64,000 nt of DNA from NCBI GenBank assembly GCA_018857735.1, contig JABMCL010002254.1, positions 1,150,001-1,214,000 of the forward strand, given 5' to 3'. Position 1 is the first letter of the stretch, and every line of letters starts with the position of its first letter. The notes under the pieces were generated by a model. It saw only the letters and a list, made by a program, of their open reading frames with translations. It ran no database searches and was not told where the DNA came from. Positions 1 through 41,600 of this stretch are shown here, piece after piece. Made by a program: the position numbers and the translations under genes. Source of the DNA: Alviniconcha marisindica. Taxonomy: Eukaryota > Mollusca > Gastropoda > Provannidae.

Positions 1-137
1 TTCTCAAAACAATTTTCATCTGAAAGGTAGAACAGATAAAAACAAAAATAAAAAATCAATGATTTCCTTATAAAATGCTCCCCTGATTTTACATGCAATT
101 TCCGAAGTTAATAACAAATAACAACACACTGCACAAA

Positions 138-330
138 AGGTCTGTATTCACAGTATATGAAAGGTCTGTGTTCACAGTGTATCAGATGTCTGTGTTCACA
201 CTGTATGAGAGGTCAGTGTTCACAGTGTATAAGATGTCTGTGTTCACAGTATGTGAGAGGTCAGTGTTCACAGTGTGCAAGAGGTCAGTGTTCACAGTAT
301 ACGAGAGGTCTGTGTTCACAGTGTATGAGG
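138..330. repeat. 24-bp minisatellite, about 8 copies
   Basis: Unit around GGTCTGTGTTCACAGTGTAT. The 24-bp period leaves frames open in several directions, which explains the short Cys-rich open frames here. No exon was found in 331-740. Confidence 0.9.
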
Positions 331-745
331 AACAAGATCAAATGGAGCCATTGGGCCAGCTGTGACACCAGACGCCATTTTCTATAGCTGAGATCAGCTA
401 GCCAGTACTGACACAAGAGAATCATAAACTGGAGAGGGAAAAACTCAACCTAACTCTCAAATCTGAGTTTTAATTTTGATCTCTTCTACCCGTTGGAGGA
501 CAGTCATTCTTTTTGGACAAAGCCAGGTTTGAGGAGGCTGGCTCCTTTAAGGCAACATTACAATAGTCTGACAGACTTACTGTTCACAAAACAACAGAGG
601 CTGCCAGTCTACTGGAACTACAGACAACGACTGGAACATGTGGCACTATCAACACACTAGCACAGCAAAGTCACAGCCCTGCTGCAATCATTGCTTTTTT
701 ATAAGTGCACACAGGAGTAATGCACACATAAAAACCTATAACTTG

Positions 746-1342
746 GAGCGTGAAGTGACAGGACACATGAAGGGATGGGAAACAAACCAGTGAAGCAATG
801 CTACAGCCATAGATCCAGTGCAGCGTGAAGTCACAAACCAGTGAAGCAATGCTACAGCCATAGATCCAGTGCAGCGTGAAGTCACAAACCAGTGAAGCAA
901 TGCTACAGCCAGAGATCCAGTGCAGCATGAAGTCACAAACCACCAAAGCAATGCTACAGCCAGAGATCCAGTGCAGCGTGAAGTCACAAACCAGTGAAGC
1001 AATGCTACAGCCATAGATCCAGTGCAGCGTGAAGTCACAAACCAGTGAAGCAATGCTACAGCCAGAGATCCAGTGCAGCATGAAGTCACAAACCACCAAA
1101 GCAATGCTACAGCCAGAGATCCAGTGAAGCGTGAAGTGTCAGGACACATGAAGGGATGGAAAACAAACCACTGAAGCAATGCTACAGCCAAAGATCCAAT
1201 GGAGCGTGAAGTGACAGGACACATGAAGGGACAGGAAACAAACCACCGAAGCAATGCTACAGCCAGAGATCCAGTAAAGCGTGAAGTGACAGGACACATG
1301 AAGGGACAGGAAACAAACCACCGAAGCAATGCTAATTATTAC
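746..1342. repeat. Minisatellite abutting the WDR81 exon 24 donor
   Basis: Mixed units of about 57 and 70 bp. The exon-end motif TGGATC followed by a diverged donor and AGCATTGCTTC recurs through the array. Confidence 0.85.
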
Positions 1343-32015
<30,673 letters not shown>

Positions 32016-32575
32016 CCTAAATCGTACTTCCAATCGCAGGGAAAAATTATAACTGGCATCAGCGCTTCTCTCAAGCGTGTGAACTCTTCACGGTGGGCTG
32101 CATAAATAATTCAAAAATAGCAAAAAGCCTGCTGATATCGAATAGATAATAGATTGTACTCAATATGGATCGTTGTTTCCAATATTGAAGATTTTGCAGG
32201 GGGAGGTAAATCTAAACTAACATGTCTTGATCTTGATTGGATGTGTCGACGCTGTCGCCCACAGAACAACTTTCGGGAAGAAATGTGGAGAGCACAAATT
32301 ATCCTCCAAAATCGAATGTTAAAAAAAACATCTAAAAACAATCTGATCACTCTTTTGTTCTGAATATGAGTCGAGAGCCCCGTGTACTGATATGTCAGTT
32401 ACTGACCACTTCTGATATGCGCCCGCCCATAATAAGAATACCAGGTTATAATACAAGCGCCTGCTCTACGGCCCTAGGCGTTTTGTAATGCAAAACAACA
32501 TCCGGCATAAAACAGGCGACATCATGTGCATGTATAATTGGATTCACACACGCACGCTGTGACACACAGTGTTAG
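32016..32575. promoter_or_regulatory. WDR81 5' flank, candidate promoter region
   Basis: 560 bp of largely non-repetitive sequence upstream of the WDR81 start codon. It is mixed AT/GC with scattered CpGs and no clear TATA box. If the plus-strand open frame at 32,576 is real, it could serve both directions. The call rests on position only. Confidence 0.35.
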
Positions 32576-32854
32576 GGATGGGGAACTAACAGAAGTGATC
32601 ACAGAATAAAGGATAACTGTAACCATTTAACTGAACAGCTGAGAGAAATGTTGAGATTGGAGATTTTGAGACTTGATGCTTTTGAAGCTAAGAAAGGGTT
32701 ACAGTGTCTGACAGAGACTGAGATCAAGTATTTCACGAGACAACTGAAAGAAACGTATCAGAGCCCGAATGGCAATTCTTTTGATGGTGTGCCGTGTATG
32801 TTAATTGCCTGTCCTACTGATAGTGTGCACATGCATGCACGCACGCGTGTGTGA
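32576..32854 (+). CDS. Unrecognised open frame, possible exon of a divergent gene
   Basis: A stop-to-stop frame with an internal ATG at 32,648, reading NHLTEQLREMLRLEILRL then GLQCLTETEIKYFTRQLKET. It is charged, leucine-rich and probably helical, unlike the repeat-derived frames elsewhere. The end (after about 32,800) looks non-coding, and a GT donor could lie near 32,790-32,800. I do not recognise the family and found no matching second exon. Confidence 0.22.
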   Translation, partial: GWGTNRSDHRIKDNCNHLTEQLREMLRLEILRLDAFEAKKGLQCLTETEIKYFTRQLKETYQSPNGNSFDGVPCMLIACPTDSVHMHARTRV

Positions 32855-33454
32855 GCGTGTGCAGCGCATGTATTCAGTGTTAATGTTGTCAGCCAAGTTT
32901 TTTTAGAGCGCGAGATGTCAGTTTTGTTGCTGGCTTGTTTGGAGGTGAGCTAGTTGTTTGTTTTTCACCTGCTTTTTGCTTTGTAATGGGCGGTGCTCTT
33001 CTTTTTGTGTGTGTGTTTTGTAACGGGCTGTGCTCTCCATTTTGGAAAAATTACACATTACACATTATTATAATGTTCCAAGCTGAAAAGTGGTGTTTGT
33101 TGTTTTAATTGTTACAAAATTATTTTAGTCAGTGCCTTAAAGGAGCTGTTGGAGGTTCTAATCACTCAAACGTTTTATGTCTGAAAATTCACTTAAAGAA
33201 AGCAGCTTTCTTGGAAGTGTATGTCTGAGATTTCATTTTACAGAAGCAGCTTTCTTGGATCATGTTTTACTTAATGGCTGGAGGAGAGGAGAGTTGTTGC
33301 TTAATTTATTATTTAAATTTCAAATGCCCTGTTCCTTGTTTCAAAAACCACCTTAATTAGTCATACAGATTATATGCAGTTTTGTAAGTCTGTTCCATGC
33401 AAGTTGATTTGCCTGGACCCAGCGTGGCTTAGACACACAAGATATTGAGCTGTC

Positions 33455-33704
33455 ACCACTGGCCTGGCATACACCAGCAGTGACTTAGCGTCACCTGAGG
33501 CAGTCACTGTGTATGTACCATGCATGTAAAGTGAGTCAGCAGGCCTGGCATACACCAGCAGTGACTTAGCGTCACCTGAGGCAGTCACTGTGTATGTACC
33601 ATGCATGTAAAGTGAGTCAGCAGGCCTGGCATACACCAGCAGTGACTTAGCGTCACCTGAGGCAGTCACTGTGTATGTACCATGCATGTAAAGTGAGTCA
33701 GCAG
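33455..33704. repeat. 81-bp minisatellite, 3 copies (intergenic)
   Basis: Unit with GGCCTGGCATACACCAGCAG and GACTTAGCGTCACCTGAGGC. The 81-bp period keeps one minus-strand frame open through all copies; no conserved protein. Confidence 0.95.
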
Positions 33705-33719
33705 GGGAAAAATAACATT

Positions 33720-35540
33720 TTTTCTAACACTGTTGCAAAATCAATGAGGCATTAAACAAAATCTTCAAACTGTGTTTTTATCTTTTGCCCAGTTCAGCAA
33801 AACAAGTTCTGAGAAAGTTAGTTCTCTGAACTCTGACCAACTTTTGTTCTGTTCAGCGACAAAAGCATACCAGTGATAATTCAGAGCTAATGTCTACTTT
33901 ACGCATTATTTGTATACACTGCAATTTCCAACCCTACACCTATCCTAAAAATTACTTTAAACTTCATCCATGAACATTTACAAAGAAAAACAAAAATATT
34001 TTCTCTTGGTTTAATTGAACTTTGCTTCCACCAGAAACAGCGAGACTACTGTAATGTTCAAGAATTTTACTGTTAAAAGCAATTACGTAGAGCACCTATG
34101 GTTAACAGTCCCTTCCCTGTCCAGCACTGAAAAGGTGATGTCCTTTAGTAAAGGCGTGAACACTAGAGTTAGTGTTCCTCCCACAGAAGTCACTTGGCAT
34201 TCCATCTTCCAAGCAAGCAGCTTCCTTTCTTCTCCGTGTGTTCTTATGTATCAGTTAGTAGAATACAGTTGTAGTTATAATGTACATGTTCTTCCACTGA
34301 TACATCACACATGCAAGTGATCGTCATGTAACAATAGAAAGAACATAACTACACTGTTGTGTTTGTTACCTGTTGTTGCTGATTGCATTTGTACAGTGCT
34401 GTTCTCCACTCTCAAGCAGACTCACTGTCACATGGGATTCTAAATGAGTGACTGTAGCTTTTTATTTCACATTTTGAATTTCCACTGAAGTGGTGTACTT
34501 ACTGCAGCGTTAGGTTGTTACACGGCTGGTGCAATGTAAAACTGCTGCCGTCTGTGTACACCACACAACCATGCACCATGTCACATCAGTTCATGCAAAC
34601 CCACACACACAGGCCTGTTTAACAGGGGTGGAACAGATACCGAAACAAGAGTCAGCATAGGAAGTTGACTTGGTCAGCACTGGGGATGTCAAGATGGGAT
34701 CGGGTAAGAGGAGCAAAGATACACACAGGAAGTCCAGATATCGTTTCCTGGAAGTATTGAGCTGTAATCTATGCAGCACATATGGATTTTGTTCACAAAA
34801 ATTGGTCTTTAAAAAAAAAAAAAAATGAAATGGAGTGTATACAAAAATGATTTTGGAACGACTGTTTTGAGCAGAACCTGCAGTGAAGGGTGTCCTCAAC
34901 AGTTTAGTCTGCCTGGTGTTCCTTGTTGAGATCTGTAGTGTTCAGACCGATTTCTGCAGGAAGAAGTACATCTGCTGTTCCTTGCAGCTAGTCTTTGAAG
35001 GAAAACGCCCACAGCATCTTTTGATGTTCAACTACACAATCAGCCCAAACAACTAATGAAGCTATCATTTCAAAACACACCAGGGGTGTTTGAGGCAAGG
35101 TTAGTACATAATTTATAAGCAGTCAAGGCAAACACAGTTTGTCATTCACATTATTTTTTTATTTTTTTTATCTTTAAATTTCATGAGCAAATGCATGTGT
35201 GTGGAAATCACTGAGATGGCTTTTACATGGGTGACCGCACATAAAAGAAAACGTTACTGTGCCAAAGGTGTTTAAAATTCTAAACAAACAATGCAGGTAA
35301 ATGACACAGTTAACAAACACAGAACTGGAAATGAAGTGTAGACCAAGAAGAGAAAACAAAGACAGAGGAAGGCCTGAAGAATAGAGAAAGGAACAGACAC
35401 AGATGGACAAACAGGACAGACAGGCAGAGACACAAAGACAGACAAGAGAGACAGGCACAGAGACACAAAGATAGACAGGAGAGACAAGTTCTCAATCACA
35501 ACTTGTGTCAGGTATATCCAAGTATCTAAAGCATACATCA
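33720..35540. other. Intergenic sequence without recognisable features
   Basis: AT-rich and mostly unique, with short CAGACA-rich stretches near 35,390-35,490. I see no exon with splice sites or conserved protein on either strand. Confidence 0.5.
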
Positions 35541-35559
35541 TGCCAAACAACACTAACAA

Positions 35560-36730
35560 TAAACCCACACACAAACAGGGTATCCAAACAACAATGACAA
35601 TAAACCCACACACAAACAGGGTATCCAAACAAGGCCAATAAACCCACACACAAACAGGGTATCCAAACAACAATGACAAACCCACACACAAACAGGGTAT
35701 CCAAACAACAATGACAAACCCACACACAAACAGGGTATCCAAACAAGCAATAACCACACACAAACAGGGTATCCAAACAACAATAAACCCACACACAAAC
35801 AGGGTATCCAAACAACAATGACAAAAACCCACACACAAACAGGGTATCCAAACAACAATGACAATAAACCCACACACAAACAGGGTATCCAAACAAGGAC
35901 AATAAACCCACACACAAACAGGGTATCCAAACAAGGCCAATAAACCCACACACAAACAGGGTATCCAAACAACAATGACAAACCCACACACAAACAGGGT
36001 ATCCAAACAACAATCACAATAAACCCACACACAAACAGGGTATCCAAACAACAATCACAATAAACCCACACACAGGGTATCCAAACAACAATCACAATTA
36101 ACCTACACAAACGGGTATCCAAACAATTAACCCACATACAAACAGGGTATCCAAACAACAATGGCAATTAACCCACACACAGGGTATCCAAACCGAAAAA
36201 AAGAAGAAACAGAGCGCAGCATATAGCAGTAAAAAATAAAATAAAATCTGAATGCCCAACAATTGGACATCCATAAAAACAGGGTATCCAAACAACAATG
36301 ACAATAAACCCACACACAAACAGGGTATCCAAACAATGACAATAAACCCACACACAAACAGGGTATCCAAACAAGGCCAATAAACCCACACACAAACAGG
36401 GTATCCAAACAACAATGACAAACCCACACACAAACAGGGTATCCAAACAACAATCACAATAAACCCACACACAAACAGGGTATCCAAACAACAATCACAA
36501 TAAACCCACACACAGGGTATCCAAACAACAATCACAATTAACCTACACAAACAGGGTATCCAAACAATTAACCCACATACAAACAGGGTATCCAAACAAC
36601 AATGGCAATTAACCCACACACAGGGTATCCAAACCGAAAAAAAGAAGAAACAGAGCGCAGCATATAGCAGTAAAAAAAAAATCAATCTGAATGCCCAACA
36701 ATTGGACATCCATAAAAACACATAGCATAC
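35560..36730. repeat. ~33-bp minisatellite with an internal ~435-bp duplication
   Basis: Unit AAACCCACACACAAACAGGG then TATCCAAACAACAATGACAA. A non-repetitive insert (CCGAAAAAAAGAAGAAACAG to ACAATTGGACATCC) appears at 36,195-36,275 and again at 36,630-36,710, so the array was duplicated as a block. Confidence 0.93.
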
Positions 36731-36917
36731 TATGTACATCTGAATATTAGATCTGCTACACTTTGAAACTCTCAATTTAGGTTACAGGGTACATTATTGG
36801 GAGAGAAAAAAGAAGTGCTTTCTCACATACATCTTTTGACAATAAAACCAACTTCTGCAACAGCAGCACACATCTAGATTGATACAAAAAGGTCTGTAGT
36901 GACTAAAATTATCCTTC

Positions 36918-37402
36918 TCCAGTAGTAGTGCTGTGTGCACTGATCAGCAGATAACTACACTGCCATTAGTAGTGCTGTGTGCACTGATCAGCAGATAACT
37001 ACACTGCAATTAGTAGTGCTGTGTGCACTGATCAGCAGATAACTACACTGCAATTAGTAGTGCTGTGTGCACTGATCAGCAGATAACTACACTGCAATTA
37101 GTAGTGCTGTGTGCACTGATCAGCAGATAACTACACTGCAATTAGTAGTGCTGTGTGCACTGATCAGCAGATAACTACACTGCCATTAGTAGTGCTGTGT
37201 GCATTGATCAGCAGATAACTACACTGCCATTAGTAGCGCTGCGTGCACTGATCAGCAGATAACTACACTGCCATTAGTAGCGCTGCGTGCACTGATCAGC
37301 AGATAACTACACTGCCATTAGTAGCGCTGCGTGCACTGATCAGCAGATAACTACACTGCCATTAGTAGCACTGCGTGCATTGATCAGCAGATAACTACAC
37401 TG
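36918..37402. repeat. 44-bp minisatellite, 11 copies (intergenic)
   Basis: Unit GTAGTGCTGTGTGCACTGAT then CAGCAGATAACTACACTGCC. Confidence 0.97.
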
Positions 37403-37899
37403 TGATCCCCACCACTGGTGCTTGCGGAGCTTATGCCTAAGTACAATGACGCCTGTGAACTCGACCACAGATTTTGTACCAGTCAAACTGCTGTACAGGG
37501 GACATGCCTGCAAAGTCCTAGGGCTTCACACTCAACTGTCAACTCCCTCAGAGATCCAGGTGAACTTGCTCCTACAGCTGGTTCCATGCCCCAGGTAAAT
37601 CGTACACAAGGTTTTCCACGATCCAACATTCTGTTCTGAGGAAGGCATCCGTAACTGTTGAAAACTTCAAATTCCTCAGCCCCAAACGTTTCACTACAGC
37701 ACAAGTTCAGTTTTTCTGATTCAATGCAATGGACAATTGGCTATCTCCAGCAGAACATTAGTACACCAAGCATAAACCCAGGTAGGTTTGCCAGAAGAGA
37801 GGTCCCACAGAGTAATCTGATCTCCATCAAGGATAGCTTGCCAGCCACTATCAAGACACCATCAATAAAGATGAACTTTACATCACAGCAACTGTCTTT

Positions 37900-38190
37900 T
37901 ATCATCAAGAGACACCGCAATGTGACACCACTGACATCATGAATATATATTACCTAGACCTCACAGCAGCCTGTCTCTTATCGTCAAGAGACACCGCAAG
38001 GTGATACTACTATAGCTATGTCATGAATATATATTAACTATACCTTACAGCAATCAGTCTTCTATATCAAGAGACACTGCCGTGAGACACCACTATGACA
38101 CGAATAAATATGAAATTTATCTCACGGCAACCAGCCCTCTGCTTGGTGACACCACCATGATATCATCGATGTACACATCACACTGTATTC
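37900..38190. repeat. Degenerate ~88-bp repeats in the CLSPN 3' flank, 3 copies
   Basis: Units share TCAAGAGACACCGCAA and GACATCATGAATATATATTA with substantial divergence. The rest of 37,403-38,518 is unique and is probably CLSPN 3' UTR or flank. Confidence 0.75.
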
Positions 38191-38518
38191 ACATAAAGAT
38201 GCAATGGAAACTGTTTGCCTTTCTTAGGTCTGATACAGTACACAGAGCCACTACCCATGGCTTCTTTTTGTCAACCACAGTGGCACAGGTATGGCCGGCG
38301 GTTGTGTCAGGCTGCCACGCAGACAAGCAAGTAAAGACTTATGGTATGTTAATGGTAAGGCATTTCCATATCGTGGTACGTCAATGTACCGCAACAAAAG
38401 TTGGCAGCCGATACTCGAGTCACTCGGAGCTCAGAAAAATCAAAAGAATTTATCAAAGAAGTGTCACAGCTCACAGCTGTTTGATAATCCCTTCACAATG
38501 GGCAGCTACAGTGTGCAT

Positions 38519-38671
38519 TCACTTGTCCAGCAGCCTGAAGATGCTCTTCTGCGACTGGGGCTTGGGCTTGGGCTCCGCACACTTCCTCTTGGCTGGAGGC
38601 TTGTGGGGTGCTGGCGCCGCTCTCTTCACCGCCGGGGCTGGGGTCACCGCAGTCGCAGCCTTGTTGAGCAG
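38519..38671 (-). CDS. CLSPN: CLSPN last exon with stop codon
   Basis: 50 codons plus TGA. A Lys/Pro/Ala-rich stretch ([18 protein letters not shown]) is followed by [10 protein letters not shown], matching the vertebrate C-terminus TRSIFKYLES. I could not identify a poly(A) signal with confidence. Confidence 0.94.
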   Translation of the reverse strand: MLNKAATAVTPAPAVKRAAPAPHKPPAKRKCAEPKPKPQSQKSIFRLLDK

Positions 38672-41600
38672 CTGAAACACAGTCTGGGAAATGAAGCTGG
38701 AACCGTGCGCTCTCACAACTCCCAGCACCACTTCACAGGACAATGGAACATCCACTTCCTGTTCTTGCACTGTCTTCATGGCCATCAACCACTTGTTCAG
38801 TCAGATGTATTGTTGTTGTTTTTTTAACGTGATTTTTGGTGTCTGTAACTGTGTAACCATGTAGCTATTCTGACAACAAACTGCTAAAAATGCATACATC
38901 ATTAAACAATAATTAAAAATGAATAAGCAGTTTTAAGTTTCCATCTAAGACTTTCAAACTTGTCACATTTAACTACAAGGCTGATCTGTGAACTGCAGTA
39001 TATTTGTAGCATTCACGTCTGTTGTGCACATTTTATTTCATAGCATCTAATCAGCACACTACCATAGCCTGTAAAGTAGGTGAAGGTCACAGTGTAACCT
39101 CCTGCACTCTAACCTTTCCCCCAATGACCCGTGGAGAACACAAACGGTGGGTACCTTCTCAGATTCTCCATCCTCCCCTTTGTCCGCGGACAAAATGCTG
39201 AAGACAAAGTTGCGTGAGTTGCGAGTGCTGTTGACGTTCAGCGCAGAAGACTTTGTTATCTCCGCAATCTTGGCCAGGTTCTCCTTGCTGCGAGACAGGA
39301 AGGAGCCTCGCTTTGGAACCTGAGGAAAACAAATGGGTTCAGTTACAGGTGAATGAGCGGTTCTCCTTTCTCTCTCTCTCTTTTTATTATCCTTTTCATT
39401 AATCTGATGAAAACAAAGGGGTTCAGTCACAGCTGAATGAGCGGTTTTCCTTTCTCTCTCCTCTTTTTTATTATTCGTTTCATTAACACAAAATGACGGC
39501 CAGCTGTTTTTCACTACACCTAATGCCGCAGGTGACTAAGAACTGGAACAGTCAGTTAGTAGAAACCGAAATGATACCACAGGTGTTACAGACGGTGAAC
39601 ACAAATCGCCAAACAGAGGAACCAAAGACACCATCTACATACCCCCTTCCCCCCAATGTGTGTCTTTTCTAAATCATAGTAACCTCTCTGAACAGACCTG
39701 TCCCCCCTCCCCCCCCCCACCTGCATAGTGTGGTGGTGTACACACAAGGTTCCTGCAAACCTTTTCCTCCAAAATTCACAAACTTTGAAGACCATTTTGA
39801 AAATGTACAGACAAATTCAATCCACTGAATGCTCACCTTTACGTCATGACGTGTGATCCGTGCACACCTCTCCCCACAGCTGAGATGACAAGATGTTGCT
39901 ATTTTCACGATTACGTCCCTCAAAGTATCAAGCTATTGTTTAACTGTTATTCTCAAAGCCAGGGAATTACTGGCTATTCAGTCTGACAGGTCAAAATTCA
40001 CACACTTCAGTCTGACAGGTCAAAATTCACACACTTTAGTCTGACAGGTCAAAATTCACACACTTCAGTCTGACAGGTCAAAATTCACACACTTCAGTCT
40101 GACAGGTCAAAATTCACATACTTTGTTAAATGGAACACACATTTGGCTTGACGAACTTGCCAGGACTGGCTCTATCTATCAGTGAGGTACAGTATGAAAG
40201 AGAAACGTGACCCACCTTTGGCTTGACGAACTTGCCAGGACTGGCTCTATCTATCAGTGAGGTACAGTATGAAAGAGAAACGTGACCCACCTTTGGCTTG
40301 ACGAACTTGCCAGGACTGGCTCTATCTATCAGTGAGGTACAGTATGAAAGAGAAACGTGACCCACCTTTGGCTTGACGAACTTGCCAGGACTGGCTTTAT
40401 CCACCAGGGACTGGCTTCTGACAGGGTTGGGACGAAGCAACGCTGGCGTCCGTTCTTGCGTTATGGGGGCAGGGTCTGAAACTAAAGATGTGGGACAGAG
40501 ATTGCCCAAAATCAGTGATCAGTTTTCTGCTGGACTAAACAGCGCTTCCTCCACTACCATGCACAACCTGACGCAACCACTGTATCACTTCTTTTTCTTT
40601 CTTTTGTTGTTGTTGTTGACATTTTTTAATACATCTTTGTTACAAAAATACAAACATGGGGCACCGGAGGACATGCGGCATTGGTACAGTCAACATTTCA
40701 TAAGTCATAAACATGGAATGAATGAACATACAGGAAAAAGAGAGGTAGATGAGAGTTACTTTCTTTTCTTAATGCCTGCCCAATATTAAGCATCTTGTCC
40801 AGTAAAAAGAATATTTTTTGTTTCCCAACTAAACATTTTATGCATGTCACTTCTGTCAGTTGTGAAAAATAGACACATCAATAAGGCATCCCCCCCCATA
40901 TAACACAAGTAAAATACAATAAAACCCCAGCTGAAGAGCCCGATGACATCATGAGCATACACAGCAGTGATTCAGTCTGAACATGACTCACCTTGCCGTG
41001 CCATGAAGAACTTGCCGAACTTCAGGAACTGGCTGTTGTCACCGCCCTTGTCTTCTGCCGCAACTTCTTCCTGGAAGGCCAAAAAGAACGGTGATTGATT
41101 CCACTGAATGACCGTGGGACTCCAAGGAGAGTGGGAATGTGTACATCTGCAATTTCTGCTCTGTATTCATCACTCCACCGAAAACTCAGGTTCTCCGCCC
41201 GAATGCTGCTGCGCACTGCAGGTCGTCCCAGCTGTTGAACAGCCTCCTCACCACCACAACCTCTGCCACTGGCACTGACAGCCACCAGCACTGACAGCCC
41301 ACTGGCACTGACACTGACAGCCCACCGGCACTGACAGCCCACCGGCACTGACAGCCCACCAGCACTGACAGCCCACTGGCACTGACACTGACAGCTCACC
41401 GGCACTGACAGCCCACCGGCACTGACAGCCCACCAGCACTGACAGCCCATCGGCACTGACAGCCCACCGGCACTGACAGCCCACCGGCACTGACAGCTGA
41501 GGCTGGTGCAGTGGGCGTGCCTGCAGCACACGTTCTGTCGTCATGCTGCTGGTGTGACAGGGCGCAGTGCAGGCCTGTAGTGCTTGAGACCACTGACCTG

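Noticed and set aside
331..740. Next WDR81 WD40 exon
   Set aside because: No segment with an acceptor, a donor and WD40-like residues was found on the minus strand; the exon is probably left of the window.
37418..37942. Two consecutive plus-strand frames (73 and 94 codons) as a possible gene
   Set aside because: Composition is uneven, no splice pattern links them, and there is no recognisable domain. They more likely lie in CLSPN 3' flank.
38291..38827. 178-codon plus-strand frame
   Set aside because: It overlaps the last CLSPN exon antisense; the minus-strand protein is the conserved one.
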